From Galeopsis tetrahit (lineage: Eukaryota; Streptophyta; Magnoliopsida; Lamiales; Lamiaceae), in assembly GCA_963675135.1 (NCBI GenBank), contig OY776121.1, positions 66,294,265-66,358,264 of the forward strand: DNA of 64,000 bases. The letters are read 5' to 3'. The notes beneath the pieces are model-generated. The model worked only from the letters and a program-made list of their open reading frames with translations. It made no database searches and had not been told where the DNA came from. The position numbers and the translations under genes are program-made. Each line of letters begins with the position of its first letter. Position 1 is the stretch's first letter. Shown here piece by piece: positions 9,755-22,052 of the stretch.

Positions 9755-11919
9755 ATATACATAAGATCTAGAGAAATAGATAAAGACGAGGAATCCAGAT
9801 GCACTGAGGCTTGCCAACAGCCAATAAAAGTAATCAAGATGAACCCGATTAAGGTTGTCTGCAAACCATCCACCCTGACCGTTTTCCTTTGTAGCATTTT
9901 GTATCGAAGATACAAGGAAACTACTAATCAAGCTACATATGCCAAGTATGCTAATGTAGAGAGCAAGACCAACACTTTTGAGTTCTCCAGGAACTTGATC
10001 ATAGAAAAACTCTTGAAGACCAACCATTGCAAGAATATCAGCAACTCCTGATAGGATGTACTGTGGGGCGAGCCACCATACGCTCATTGGAATCAACACG
10101 GTTGGAATGTCCTCAAGTCCATATTCACAAACAATTGCAAGACGTTTTGTCTCAACAAAAGCTGCAAACACTATAGAAATCAAAGATATAAATAGCCCTG
10201 CTCCTATGCGTTGAAGCATTGATATTCCCGAGGGCTTTTTGGTAATAGCTCTAGCAATTGGAACAAAAACGCGTTCATATATAGGAAGGGATAATATAAT
10301 GGGAACAAAGATGAAACATTGCTGAAAAGAAGCAGCCGGTATTTGAAAGGTGGGAGTGATATGACGATCTAATGTAGATGTTTGCTTGGTGAATAATGTT
10401 GGAGGTTGTGCATATATAATGGAGTAGCCCAAACATGCACACCAAAATGGAGCAAGCCTAAGAATCGACTGTGTGTCTTCGACGTCTCTGATGCTGCAGA
10501 TATTCTCTTTTTCTATTGAACCATCGTGTGCAAGCAATGCTTTTTCCAGAAACCTATTACAGAATCACGGTTATTGTCTTATCTAAAAGTCTAAACTTGT
10601 AAAACTTGTAGAGGTGAATAATTAATTTTTGTATATTAATTCTTATTAGTCAACTCACTTTAATTGAGGAGCCAGAGTCTCGTGACCTTGTTCAACAATA
10701 GATACATCATCTATAGGGGCAACTTGTCTATTTTTTGCGGCCCTGACAATAACGCGATGAATTCTAACAAATGGATTTCGTCCATTGGAGGAGTATATAC
10801 GAAACCTATACGTTGTACTCCCGATGAAGAAGATAATAAGTGAAAAGCACATAACGAGAGCAGGGATTCCAAATCCAAGTTCCCAACTCACATTTTCTTG
10901 AATGTAGGTCAGAATCAGGAGAGGTGCCATAATACTTCCAACAATGAAACAATACCACCAATTGAAGAATGAGGATTTTGCCTTGTTTTCAATTTCATGT
11001 TCCTCGTCAAACTGTTCAGCACCAAAGGCTTGCACACAGGGTGTAAATCCCCCTTGTGCTAAAGATATTAAGCAAAACGAGAAAAAGAAGAGGACGAGGT
11101 GAAGACGATTTACAGAACACGTGGGACCATTTGAAGAAGGTTTGCATTCAAGAGGGGTGTTTGAAGTAAGTGATGCAGATAAGGTTAAGAAACTAAGTCC
11201 CTGCAATCGAAAAATCACACATCGATAATTAAAGATTATAAATCTTGGATTCTGACCGGGAAACAGGATGTGTAGTTAAGTATTCAAACTAACCACAATG
11301 TAGAGCGCAGTCGCAGCAAGAATCATCCGAAATCGGCCGGAAAAAGAGTCAGCCACAAAAGCGCCCAGAATCGGCAAAAGCGACGACACTCCAAACCACG
11401 CATTCAAAATAGCCGCGGCCGAGGAGGTCGATTGGCCCAACTTTCCGGTTAAATAGCTGACCATGTTGGTACTTATTCCAAAAAAAGCAATCCTCTCTGC
11501 CACTCCAACACCTAAAATTCAAAAAACAAATTCCAATTGTTTGGATTAAAAAATAAATGAACCATGTTATTTAAATACATTTATTTCAAATGTTTCCTAG
11601 AATCAAATCTCTTCGTCCAAACACAATCAATCACACATAGATTTTGTGATTTGGGGGATGTTTGCAAACTCTACAAATTACTTCCAAAATCACTTTTTTT
11701 TAAAGTTGCCCTCTCACAGCTTTTATTTTTGAGAAGTGTTTTTAAACTATTTATAGAGTTTACAAACACATTACCAATAATGAAGGAGGCAGATTTCCAG
11801 GAGCCTGGGTTTGAGCGGAGGGATGGGCGGCCTTTGAAGTCTACAGAGGCTGGTACGACGTCGTCGTCGTCGAGTAATGGAGTCTCTGCCGCCTCAGAGA
11901 TTTCATTTCCGATAGCCAT
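9737..11919 (-). CDS. Gene C: NRT1/PTR (NPF5-like) transporter with altered ExxER and a SINE-derived stop
   Basis: Minus-strand exons in order are 11919-11775, 11511-11294, 11200-10659 and 10553-9737. All introns are GT-AG and the product is 573 residues. The leader has ETPLLDDDDVV...VDFKGRPSLRS. Family landmarks are YLTGKLGQST, DSFSGRFR, AQGGFTPCVQAFGAEQFDEE, SSFFNWWY, FLEKALLA, PMSVWWLAPQY and LQEFFYDQ, and the central loop is full length (NPFVRI...VRAAKN). The proton-coupling motif reads GVAER at residues 51-55: the first Glu is Gly (gga instead of gaa). The stop codon spans the junction with the downstream SINE; without the insert the frame would run two codons further. A MITE fills most of intron 1. 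The gene is convergent with A and B. Transport capacity is uncertain because of the motif change. Confidence 0.91.
11654..11770. mobile_element. Tourist-like MITE in intron 1 of gene C
   Basis: Imperfect inverted ends (tgtttgcaaactctacaaat and atagagtttacaaacaca) surround a core with cttccaaaatcactttttt and a ctctcacagctttt string. This matches, in degenerate form, the complete foldback at 56591-56709, which has TTA duplications. Here the element begins about four bases inside the intron, right after the splice donor GTAA of exon 1 (minus strand). Confidence 0.6.
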
Positions 11920-11925
11920 GCTGAT

Positions 11926-11969
11926 TCTCTCTCTCTCTCTCTTGTGTTGCAGTTGGAGAGAGAGAGAAG
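11926..11969. repeat. CT/GA microsatellite in the 5' leader of gene C
   Basis: A (ct)n run (about 11926-11942) and a (ga)n run (about 11955-11968) lie just upstream of the minus-strand ATG at 11919. CT/GA-rich tracts are common in plant 5' UTRs and core promoters. The two runs are complementary and could pair in the transcript. Confidence 0.6.
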
Positions 11970-12049
11970 AAGGCAAATTTATCCTTGGCGGGACGAGTCA
12001 CGATCGGATTGTGGTTTGCCACCATACTTTTTAATAATTTGATTCTTTC

Positions 12050-12650
12050 TCTAACCAAATCTCTTACTTTAATCAAATTAATTAATGGGAAGTTTTCATT
12101 ACACTAGACTTTGATCACTTCCTCTTTCCATTTTTCAAAACGAAGTGGAATACTTCAAACTAAATCGTGAGGTCCTGAATCATGGAAACAGGCCGGTTCG
12201 GTATATTAAAAACAAATAAAATAAATTACGTCAAATTAAAAGAAAATGAAATTAGCAATCACCCACATGTTCAAATCATTATTTAAACTTGTGCAACATT
12301 TTTTTATAGCAACATATTTTGTAAAATGATTCTCACGCGCGTTGACATTTACTAATATTGATTCCTAGCACCAAACATATTGTAAACTACAGATACGTTG
12401 ACATTTCATACTCCCTCTACCGTTTTTTAATAAATGATTTTTCGTGAAATTTGTTGGAATTAAAAAAAAAGTATGCATGGACAAATATATCCACCCTTAT
12501 ATAATGAAATAAAAGAGATTTCTAATCACATTAATTCCCTAATGCACATTTTTCATAGTTAATAAAATTAAGTTTAAAATTAGAAAATTTTCTAAAGTTA
12601 AAAGAAATGCATAATTGAAACAAATAGTGTAAAAAATTTTAAAATATTAC
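12050..12650. other. Upstream flank of gene C
   Basis: This AT-rich DNA presumably contains the promoter of gene C on the minus strand. I see no repeat structure or coding potential in it. Confidence 0.45.
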
Positions 12651-12654
12651 TCCC

Positions 12655-12865
12655 TCCGTCCCAGAATTGTTTGCATCACTTTACGGGCACGTAAACTAAG
12701 AAAAAAATGTAATGAGTGGAGTGTTGAGGGGTAATTTTGTAAAGTTATATGGATAAAGTAAAAAGGTGATTGGGTTGAGGGTAAAAGTAATGGCATTTTG
12801 TGTAAATATGTGAATATTGTGAGATTGGGGTTTAAAAAAAATGTTTACAGAGAGAGTATTTAACT
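12655..12865. mobile_element. Degenerate Stowaway-like MITE
   Basis: The left end carries the common plant MITE terminus ctccctccgtcccag. The right end, near tttacagagagagta, is a weak inverted counterpart. The length (about 210 bp) and AT-rich surroundings fit Tc1/mariner-type MITEs. The decayed right end keeps confidence moderate. Confidence 0.5.
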
Positions 12866-12999
12866 GTGTACAAGTGAAAAGGAGGGATTAAAACACATTT
12901 ATTAAAAAATGGGAGGAGTATTGATTATGCTGCATTCCACACTAGTTAATTTAACACACCAAATAGTCTACCAAGACAAAGAACTTTTATTTAGACTAG

Positions 13000-13158
13000 T
13001 TACAAACTTGCAATCACACGCCATTTACATTCCTTTCTAGCCCGGGTACGGAAGTGGTGGTGGTGGTAGGTGGAATAAGATCGCTTTTGGTGGAGATGTG
13101 TTGCCGGATATTTTTCCTGTGTCCGGCTGACTGTGACGGAAGGGGTAGCAATGGCCAT
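13000..13158 (-). CDS. Possible small basic ORF or gene fragment upstream of gene C
   Basis: This minus-strand reading frame of 52 residues starts with ATG inside a GC-richer patch, unlike its AT-rich surroundings, and ends in a His- and Arg-rich tail. I do not recognise it. Part of it (about 13000-13040) recurs near 50940-50990 upstream of broken copy D, including a shared cacacgccatt string, but without the same frame. It may be a decayed exon or a conserved non-coding block. Confidence 0.2.
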   Translation of the reverse strand: MAIATPSVTVSRTQEKYPATHLHQKRSYSTYHHHHFRTRARKECKWRVIASL

Positions 13159-13492
13159 GGCGATCGGTTGTTAACAAAAGAGAAAAAAAATGAGTTTATC
13201 AGTTATTCGAGCGAGGGATAGTTAGGCAATAGAGGATTGGTGTTTGTTTTGGAATTGGCCAATTAGGATTTGGATTGACCCAATCCAATCTCTTTAAATT
13301 CATCTCAATCCAAATACAAATTCAAATACCAATCCACCTCTATAATACACCTATACACCTATTTTTATACAATTAATGATCTTCCATTATCTTCCTTTTC
13401 AATCCCTCATTCTTTTTCATACTTTTTTTTTTCTTATTTTATTAAATATTTGTATATTTTTTATAATTATATTGTTATATTCATTCTTCCAG

Positions 13493-13757
13493 GCATCTGG
13501 TTGTAGAAGAGGAGTGAAGTCCAGTTCAGTGAGGGGTAGAATAAGAGGTGGAAGGAGTGGTAGCATCTGGTTGTAGAAGAGGAGTGAAGTCCAGCTCAGT
13601 GAGGGGTAGAATAAGAGGTGGAATGAGTGGTAGTGGAAGTGACTTTGATACTTATAGCCTACAATTGTAAATGTTTTGTACATTAGACGGTGAGTGGTAG
13701 TGGAAGTGACTTTGATACTTATAGCCTACAATTGTAAATGTTTTGTACATTACACGG
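13493..13757. repeat. Two adjoining tandem duplications
   Basis: A 70-bp unit starting gcatctggttgtagaagagg is present at 13493 and 13563 with only a few differences. It is followed by a 67-bp unit starting gagtggtagtggaagtgac at 13625 and 13692. The near identity of the copies implies recent slippage or unequal exchange. No function is evident. Confidence 0.85.
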
Positions 13758-13759
13758 TC

Positions 13760-16366
13760 TAACTATGACTTTTACTTTTAGTATGCTAAATATATTTTTT
13801 CAGAATATTTTCTAGAATATTTTTGTTGTAGTGATCATTAGTTAAACACATTAATTACTAGAATATTTTTTAAGAATATTTTTCTCTTCCATAAAGCATA
13901 TAAATTGTAGTTTTCGAACTAGTTGAACAAAATAACAAAATTATTCAATGAAGAATTTCTGAAGAAATAAACCACCAGATTTGGATGATATTTAGGGGAT
14001 TTTGATTTTTAGGGATAGAATATAAGAACTGGATTGAGTTTGAGAAGTGAGAAAGACGCATAAGAAGAACTCTATTGATTTTGAGAAGGAGAGAAGAAGA
14101 ACGTAATTGATTGATTGAGTTTGAGAAAGACGCAGAAGAAGAAGCGGAAGTTTTATTTTTATTTTTATAAAATTTTACTTTTATTTATATAAAATTTAAT
14201 TTGATGTGGAAAATAAAAAAAAAATATGTGTAATATGACGTGGCAAGCTCCCACAAACCACATTATAAATCGTTGGCCGGAGAAAAAAGATGTGTATCTA
14301 ATTACAATAATAGCAAAAGTCGTGATTAAATTGATATTGAGACAGGTGGTGTATTTATTTAGAATTAACCTTATATATATATTAATTATAATGTGCACGT
14401 ATATAATATGTATATATAAAATTTATGTACGTAAATATATTTAATATTAATTTGATAAATAATAATTAGTACATTAAATACAAACAATAACAAATTAATA
14501 TGAATATATGTAAATATATTAAACATTAAACAAATATATTTACACTATAAACAAAATACTAATAATTAAATTTTATTAAATCATTATCTCACTAATTAAC
14601 AATAATAAAATAATATATTATTCACTATCATCCGATCATTATTTCACTACTAACCATAATAAAATATTATAACATAACTCTTAATGTAACATAAAGTTAC
14701 ATACTTACATCTATCCCTACTTCTCAATTCGTAACCAAATACAATTTACACACAATTACTATTCATGGTTACCCCAATCTCAATATAATCCACCGCAATC
14801 CCAAACCAAACACCACCGAAGAGATGGACATTAAACTTAATTTTAGTTACTAAATTACTTTTGCATTTTATTCTGTGCAATCATTACTAAGCCTCACCTT
14901 GTTATAATTGTTTAATTTTAATGTGAAGAAGAGTCTAAGTACCTCATCTCCCGCCACAAATTCTAGAATGAAGATTCCTAAACTTTAAAATATGGATGCG
15001 CATATTACAATCATTACTATTTATTATTTTATTCATTTTTAATATATTACCATCATTAAATAATAATAATATATATATCTTCATATTTAAATTAATTTAT
15101 ACAATTAAATATTATTAGTTTGATCACAATTATAAAATGTAAATAAATTTGTAATTTTCAAATATTACTTTCATTTAAATATAAAATTACAAAAGACATA
15201 ATGATGTAAAACGATACATGTGAGTATAATCCAATACAACACAATTACACTCATTACGTTTAAAAATAGACTAAATAACACTAACAATCTTGTGAATTAG
15301 AGTACTCCTCCCACAAGTGATCAATAAGAGCCTCACGAAGTGCAAAGTGAGTCTTCTTATCCTTAAAAATAGACTAAATAACACTGATGAAACAGAAAAG
15401 TTAGGGAAAAAATAGTCGACTTAAGGTGATACCTTTTCCCGTAAAACAAACACGTCACGGCTAGTGTTCACGGAACGACGTGATGCTTCGAAAGGTAAAA
15501 CGACATCGTCTTTACACGAGCAACACCGCAACGTACAAAGCTCCGACGAACTGAAGACACGCGTGAACTGAACTACACTTTAAAATGCAATGCAGGAAAA
15601 CAGGATGCAGTTTGCTGGAAATTTTCAAGTGATTTTTTATGCTTGCAAAATGTAAGTTTTCCAAAACAATGCACTCCTATTTATAGGCAGTGCCACTTAG
15701 GTATGGAGCATACGGGTATTTATGGCAGTAGCTGCCACCACATGAAAAATGGTAACTGACATTTCTGTAACCTCCAGGCATTAAGTCGTTATGTATCTGG
15801 ACGCCCCTAGTGGCCATATATATTCAGTCAATTTCAAATTCAAATTTCAGAAGTCAACTGGTCAGCAATTAACTTCCACCAGAATTGGGTTGGACTCGCA
15901 TTGGGCTGCTCCTAAACTCGTGTGGGCCAAAGCCCAAACTTTAGAGCTCTAAAAATATAGATGGCCCCCCAAACTCAAGCCCAAAGTCCACCCAAAGTCC
16001 AAGATCCAAGGGCCACGGACCCGGACTCGGCACGACCGGACGGACGACGCGCGTGTGGCTCATTGAATTGTTCAATAATCACTATAATTTGAAATCTCTT
16101 AATTAACTCACTAAGAAGGAGATTAATTCTCACATCAATCAATGTGTGATAGTTATTAACACTAATACCCAAACATCACTTTTACGCCTTAATCTTCGTA
16201 CATTAATTTCTCACTTACCGAAATTCAATTTTGAGATTTTATATATACTACGATCATCTACTCCGAAAGTAAAACGATCATATGACATTTAATATCTCGA
16301 AAATTAAATAATAATTCATTGAAAATTAAAAAATTGAATAAATTCCAATTTCTCAACCGTTAGCTC
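13760..16366. other. AT-rich intergenic DNA with an LTR-like fragment
   Basis: The first 1.5 kb is AT-rich and holds nothing recognisable. The stretch from about 15400 to 16080 is GC-richer. On the minus strand it carries a TATA-like tataaatagg near 15693. It looks like an old LTR, but I could not define TG/CA ends or a TSD. A 20-bp string (aaaatagactaaataacact) is repeated at about 15264 and 15366. Confidence 0.4.
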
Positions 16367-16660
16367 TAAGGGCATGATTGGTATGACGGAATGAATTTAG
16401 GATTGAATGGAATGAAGGTTTGAATGGAATGAACTCTGAATGATCATTCCCATGATTGGTATTGACTGGGAATGGAAAAATGATTCCTTGATTGATTCAA
16501 TTCTTATGATTGGTATAATAACCTGAAATGTAAGATAATGTATGTAGTTTATCTTAAATGACTAAAATACCCTTTAATATATATTTTATAGAAACATATT
16601 AAATTAGTGAATATATTATTATTTTAACATAATTAAGAAACTTAATCCAAGAATTATAAC

Positions 16661-17280
16661 TGTTAGGATTAATGCAATATTGGATGTCATCTAATATCTA
16701 TCTATCAGAAGAGTTGCTAGTGATCTGATCTTGGAGTTCAGCAAAGTTGGGTTAAGGTGTAACTCAGCTGATAAGGTTTAGTGATCTGATTAGGAGTCAA
16801 CTGATCTGATAAGAGTTTGGACAACTCTGCTGAAGCAAGTCGTCTGAAGTCATTTCAGGAGAGTTGGGTCCAAGTCTGCTGAAGCCAACTCAGCTGATCT
16901 CAACTCAGCTGAGTCAAATCTACTGAAATCTAGTTTTTCAGAGTTAGTCAATTCTGTTATTTCTGTTAGTTAGTTAGGTGGTTAGTGGCGGTTATCCAAT
17001 GCATTGTACATCTATAAATACACCATCTAGTGCATAGGTTGTAGGTTACTGAATTTGAGAGTTTCGAGAGATCAAGCTTAGTGAATACTTGTAATCTGTA
17101 ACTTTCATTTGAGATTAGTGAAGAGAGTCTTCTATCCTCCGTGGACGTAGATCATTTGATCGAACCACGTAAATCCCGTGTTCTTTCTTTGAGTTCTTTA
17201 TTCGTTTCAATTCATTGCGTTTCTAGTTGTCTTGATTTATCATTTGTAAGGAGTTGCTTTGTGGATACAATTCCGTAACA
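16661..17280 (+). repeat. 5' LTR of copia 1
   Basis: Direct repeat of 620 bp, bounded by TG and CA. A TATA-like ctataaataca string lies near 17031, followed by the R/U5 part. Multiple ctgatct/actcagctga words occur in the U3, as in the other copia element here. Confidence 0.93.
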
Positions 17281-17325
17281 ATTGGCGCCGTCTGTGGGAA
17301 CCGAAGATAAAGTCAAGAATCAGAA

Positions 17326-20300
17326 ATGGGCTCTGTGAAGTTGGAGATAGAGAAATTCAATGGTAAGACAGATTTTGGTTTATGGAAAGCCAAGATGAAG
17401 GCTCTGCTGTCACACCATGGGCTGAAAGAGGCCCGTACTCCTCTTGACCCTGCTGCATCCGATGCAGACCAGGCCAAGAAAGAAGAGCTTATGGAAAAAG
17501 CTTACAACATTGTTGTCCTGAGTTTGGGAGACAATGTGTTCAGGGAAGTTATGAAGGAGAAGGATGTTGTTGCTGTATTTGAGACCCTTGATGATCTGTA
17601 TTTCACACAATCTTTGTCAAACCAGATGTTTATGGAGAGGAAGCTCAATAATTTCAAGATGACAGATGATAAGACCCTTGATGAGCAGTTAATAGAGTTC
17701 ATGCAAGCTGTTGATGATCTTGAAAATGTTGGAGTTACCTTAGATGATCACAAGAAGTCTTTTCTACTTTTGGAGTCCTTACCACCTTCATATGATAGCT
17801 TCAAGGATGCTTTGCTGATTACCAAGGAGGGAAAGGCAAAATTCAAAGAAGTCTTGTCCATTCTGAAAACTAAGAGTTTACATGTAGCAAGCTCAACCAA
17901 GAAGACCAAGAACCAAGCTGTGGGTCTTAATATCAAACTCAAGAATGACAAGAAAGGAGGGCAAGGCAAGAAGTTTCATGCCAAGCCTAATCAAAAGAAG
18001 AATGGGTTTGTAGCCAAGAGCAGAGCTTGCTACAAATGCCATAAAGAAGGACATTTCTTTAAAGATTGTCCTGAGCATAAGAAGTCTACTGATCCTGCCA
18101 AAGCTGATGTAGCAGAGGCAAAAGGATATGATAGTGCAGAAGTCATGAGCATAACAGATAGCAAACTTGTTAATGAATGGGTGTTGGATTCTGGATGTTC
18201 ATTTCACATGTGTCCCACCAAATCTTGGTTTCAAAACCTAGAAATGATGGATGGTGGATTAGTTCTGTTGGGTAATGATGAAAGCTGCAATGTGAGGGGT
18301 ATTAGCACTGTGAGGGTGAAGATGTTTAATGATAAACATGTGATCCTGACCAATGTCAGATTTGTTCCAGATTTGAAGAGAAACCTTATATCTCTTGGCA
18401 CACTAAATGCTTTGGGTTATGAATTCAAGATTGAAAAAGGATGTTTGTTTGTCACCAAAGCTGATAGAATAGTGATGCAAGGGAAGAACTCTAATGGTCT
18501 ATATTCTTTAATTGGTGAGACAATCACAGGTGCTGCTGATGTTACCATGAGTTCTGAAGATGCTATGCTTTGGCATAAGAGGCTGGCACATGTGGGTGAG
18601 AAAGGTCTGATGGAGTTATCCAAGAAGGGGGCATTCCACCAGAAGACATTCAAAAGCCTGGAGTTGTGTGAGCAGTGCATTCTTGGCAAGGCCAAAAAGA
18701 AGTCATTCCAGAAAGGTGAGCACACTACAAAGGAGCTGCTGGATTATGTTCATTCAGATGTCTGGGGGCCATCAAGAACTGAAACCATTGGTGGAGGTAA
18801 GTATTTCATGTCAATTATAGATGACTATTCTAGAAAAGTTTGGGTGTTCATTCTCAAACAGAAAAGTGAGGCCTTTACAAAATTCAAAGAATGGCTACTT
18901 GAGATAGAGAACAAGAAAGGAAAGTCCTTAAAACATTTGAGGACAGATAATGGCCTTGAGTATCTATCAGCTGAATTCAATGAATTTTGTAAAGAGAAGG
19001 GCATTACTAGACATAGAACTGTCCCTCTTAATCCACAGCAAAATGGATTAGCAGAGAGAATGAATAGAACTATTCTAGAACGGGTCAGATGCATGTTAAC
19101 TGATGCTAAATTACCTAAAAGCTTTTGGGGAGAAGCTGTATGTACTGCATGTTATTTGATAAACAAAACTCCCTCATATGCTTTAGAAGGTAAAACCCCA
19201 GATGAGATCTGGTATGACAAGTTGTCTGATTATTCAAAACTAAAAGTGTTTGGATGTCAGGCATATGCACATATTAGACAGGATAAGCTTGAGCCAAGGG
19301 CTCTGAAATGTATATTCATTGGCTATCCAATAGGTGTCAAGGGCTATAGATTGTGGTGCCTTGAACCAGGTCATAAGAAAGTGATAATCAGCAGAGATGT
19401 TGATTTTAATGAAAAGGTAATGGGATATCCTCATAATGGAAATTCCCATGACCTAGATGGTAGAATTGTAAATGAGTTAGAAGAGAGTTTCTCAGCTGAG
19501 GTGGAGCTTCTTGGATCTGAAGAGTTGACCCCAGAGGAGGTGGACAACTCTGCTGATACAGAAGACAACACCCCTGATGAGGTTGTTCCAGAACAGGTCC
19601 CAGAAGATGATCGAGAAGATCATTAAGAAGATGAGGCCATGGAGGACAACCCTACTGATCTGAGAAATTACAGTCTTGCAAGAGATAGGCTCAGGAGGCA
19701 GATTCACCCCCCATCTAGGTTTGGTCAGGCTGATCTTGTGTCATATGCTCTGATCACAGCAGAAGAGGTGGAGCATTATGAGCCAAGAAACTATAAGGAA
19801 GCTATCACCAGTCCTGAAAGAGAGCAGTGGATTGCAGCCATGTCAGAAGAGTTGCAATCCTTAGAGAAGAATGAGACCTGGATCCTTGTGGAGAAGCCAG
19901 ACAACCAGAAGTTGGTCAGCTGTAGATGGCTGTTCAAGAAGAAGCTTGAAGTTGGATTTGGTGGTGCTAGAGAGCAGATCAGATTCAAGGCTAGGTTGGT
20001 GGCAAGAGGATTCACACAAAGAGAAGGCATAGACTTCAATGAGGTATTCTCTCCTGTTGTTAAACACTGTTCAATAAGATTACTTTTGTCTAAGGTTGCT
20101 CAAGATGATCTTGAGTTACATCAGCTAGATGTTAAAACTGCATTCCTACATGGAGAACTAGCTGAAACAATATATATGCATCAACCTGAAGGGTTTATCA
20201 TGCCTGAAACTGAAAGTAAGGTATGCTTGCTTAAGAAATCATTGTATGGGCTCAAGCAGAGTCCTAGACAATGGTATAGAAAGTTTGATGCATTCATGCT

Positions 20301-21369
20301 TTCTATTGGTTTCTTAAGAAGCAAATATGATGGATGTGTATATATTGGTAAACAAGATTATCTAGAGAGCACCTATCTACTGATCTATGTAGATGATATG
20401 TTAATAGCTAGCAAGAGTATGAGAAAGATTACCCAGCTAAAGCAGCAGCTGAGTAGCAAGTTCGAGATGAAGGATTTGGGTGAAGCCAAGAGAATATTAG
20501 GCATGGATATTCTCAGAAACAGGAAAGCAGGGAAGCTGTTCTTGTCCCAGAAAGGTTACATCCAGAAGGTGTTGAGAAGATTCCTTATGCACCAGTCCAG
20601 ACCAGTTAGTACTTCATTTGGTCAGCAATTCAAGTTGTCAGCCAAGCAATCTCCTCAAACAGCTGAAGAGAAGAAGCAAATGCTTGCTGCTCCATATGCA
20701 AATGGAGTAGGAAGTCTCATGTATGTTATGGTTTGTAGCAGACCAGATCTTGCCTATGCTGTTAGTATGGTGAGTAGGTTCATGGGAAATCCAGGAAAGC
20801 TACATTGGGAAGCTTTAAAATGGATTCTAAGATATCTGAATGGTTCAGAAGACTTAGGATTATTGTTTGAAAAATCAGCTGATACCAAGAGACCTTTGAT
20901 TGGATTTGTTGATTCTGATTTTGCTGGAAACATAGATACAAGGAAATCTTTATCTGGTTATGTGTTTACATTGTATGGCACTGCTATAACATGAAGAGCA
21001 GCTTTACAATCTATGGTGACCTTATCCACAACAGAAGCTGAATACATAGCCTTAACAGAAGCTGTGAAGGAAGCAATGTGGTTGAAGGGCATTCTGAGAG
21101 ATTTTGGCATATTCCAGAAGAGTGTTCCTGTGCTGTGTGATAATCAGAGCACTATCCATCTAGCAAAACATCAAGTGTTTCATGAGAGGTCAAAGCACAT
21201 TGATGTAAAGTTGCATTTTGTTAGAGACATCTTGGAGAAGAGCATTGTTGAAGTTCAGAAGGTAGCTTCAGAAGAGAATGCAGTTGATATGTTAACTAAG
21301 GCATTACCAAGCAATAAGTTCAACCATTACATGGAGTTGGTAAACCTTAGTACCTGGGATGTTCATTAA
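17326..21369 (+). pseudogene. Copia 1 gag-pol polyprotein with two nonsense codons
   Basis: One reading frame of 1348 codons is interrupted by TAA at 19624-19626 and TGA at 20992-20994, with no frameshift. Domains in order are: gag (residues 1 to about 230); CCHC zinc knuckle at 235-248 (CYKCHKEGHFFKDC); aspartic protease DSG at 288-290; an integrase zinc-binding region near 420-465; integrase catalytic D478, D541 and E577 with the classic 35-residue gap; reverse transcriptase with YVDD at 1021-1024; and RNase H near the end (STTEAEY). Without translational readthrough only gag-PR-INT would be made from the first open part. The TGA falls at a position where Trp is normal in the family. Confidence 0.93.
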
Positions 21370-21436
21370 GAAGAGAATGAACAAACAGCCTTGAGGAGGG
21401 CTGGGAAGAAGGCAATCTTGCATTAAGGTGGAGAAT

Positions 21437-22052
21437 TGTTAGGATTAATGCAATATTGGATGTCATCTAATATCTATCTATCAGAAGAGTTGCTAGTGAT
21501 CTGATCTTGGAGTTCAGCAAAGTTGGGTTAAGGTGTAACTCAGCTGATAAGGTTTAGTGATCTGATTAGGAGTCAACTGATCTGATAAGAGTTTGGACAA
21601 CTCTGCTGAAGCAAGTCGTCTGAAGTCATTTCAGGAGAGTTGGGTCCAAGTCTGCTGAAGCCAACTCAGCTGATCTCAACACAGCTGAGTCAAGTCTACT
21701 GAAATCTAGTTTTTCAGAGTTAGTCAATTCTGTTATTTCTGTTAGTTAGTTGGTTAGTGGCGGTTATCCAATGCATTGTACATCTATAAATACACCATCT
21801 AGTGCATAGGTTGTAGGTTACTGAATTTGAGAGTTTCGAGAGATCAAGCTTAGTGAATACTTGTAATCTGTAACTTTCATTTGAGATTAGTGAAGAGAGT
21901 CTTCTATCCTCCGTGGACGTAGATCATTTGATCGAACCACGTAAATCCCGTGTTCTTTCTTTGAGTTCTTTATTCGTTTCAATTCATTGCGTTTCTAGTT
22001 GTCTTAATTTATCATTTGTAAGGAGTTGCTTTGTGGATACAATTCCGTAACA
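21437..22052 (+). repeat. 3' LTR of copia 1
   Basis: Direct repeat of 616 bp, almost identical to the 5' copy; it lacks 4 bp in a ttag run and has about three substitutions. It is immediately followed by the TSD ataac. Confidence 0.93.

Larger units (their letters stand above)
16661..22052 (+). mobile_element. Near-complete Ty1/copia retrotransposon (copia 1)
   Basis: The 5' LTR (16661-17280) and 3' LTR (21437-22052) both begin TGTTAGG and end GTAACA. The 5-bp TSD is ataac (16656-16660 and 22053-22057). A primer-binding region follows the 5' LTR (attggcgccgtctgtggg), and a purine tract (aaggtggagaat) precedes the 3' LTR. By eye the LTRs differ by about three substitutions and one 4-bp indel, so the insertion is young. 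The order gag-PR-INT-RT-RH defines copia; the protein style resembles the Tork/Tnt1 group. Confidence 0.95.

Noticed and set aside
9719..10051. Plus-strand frame of 110 codons
   Set aside because: It is a shadow of exon 4 of gene C, with no start context or family match.
15400..16080. Defined solo LTR
   Set aside because: Composition and a minus-strand TATA-like box suggest an LTR, but I could not find TG/CA ends, a TSD or a sister copy in the window.
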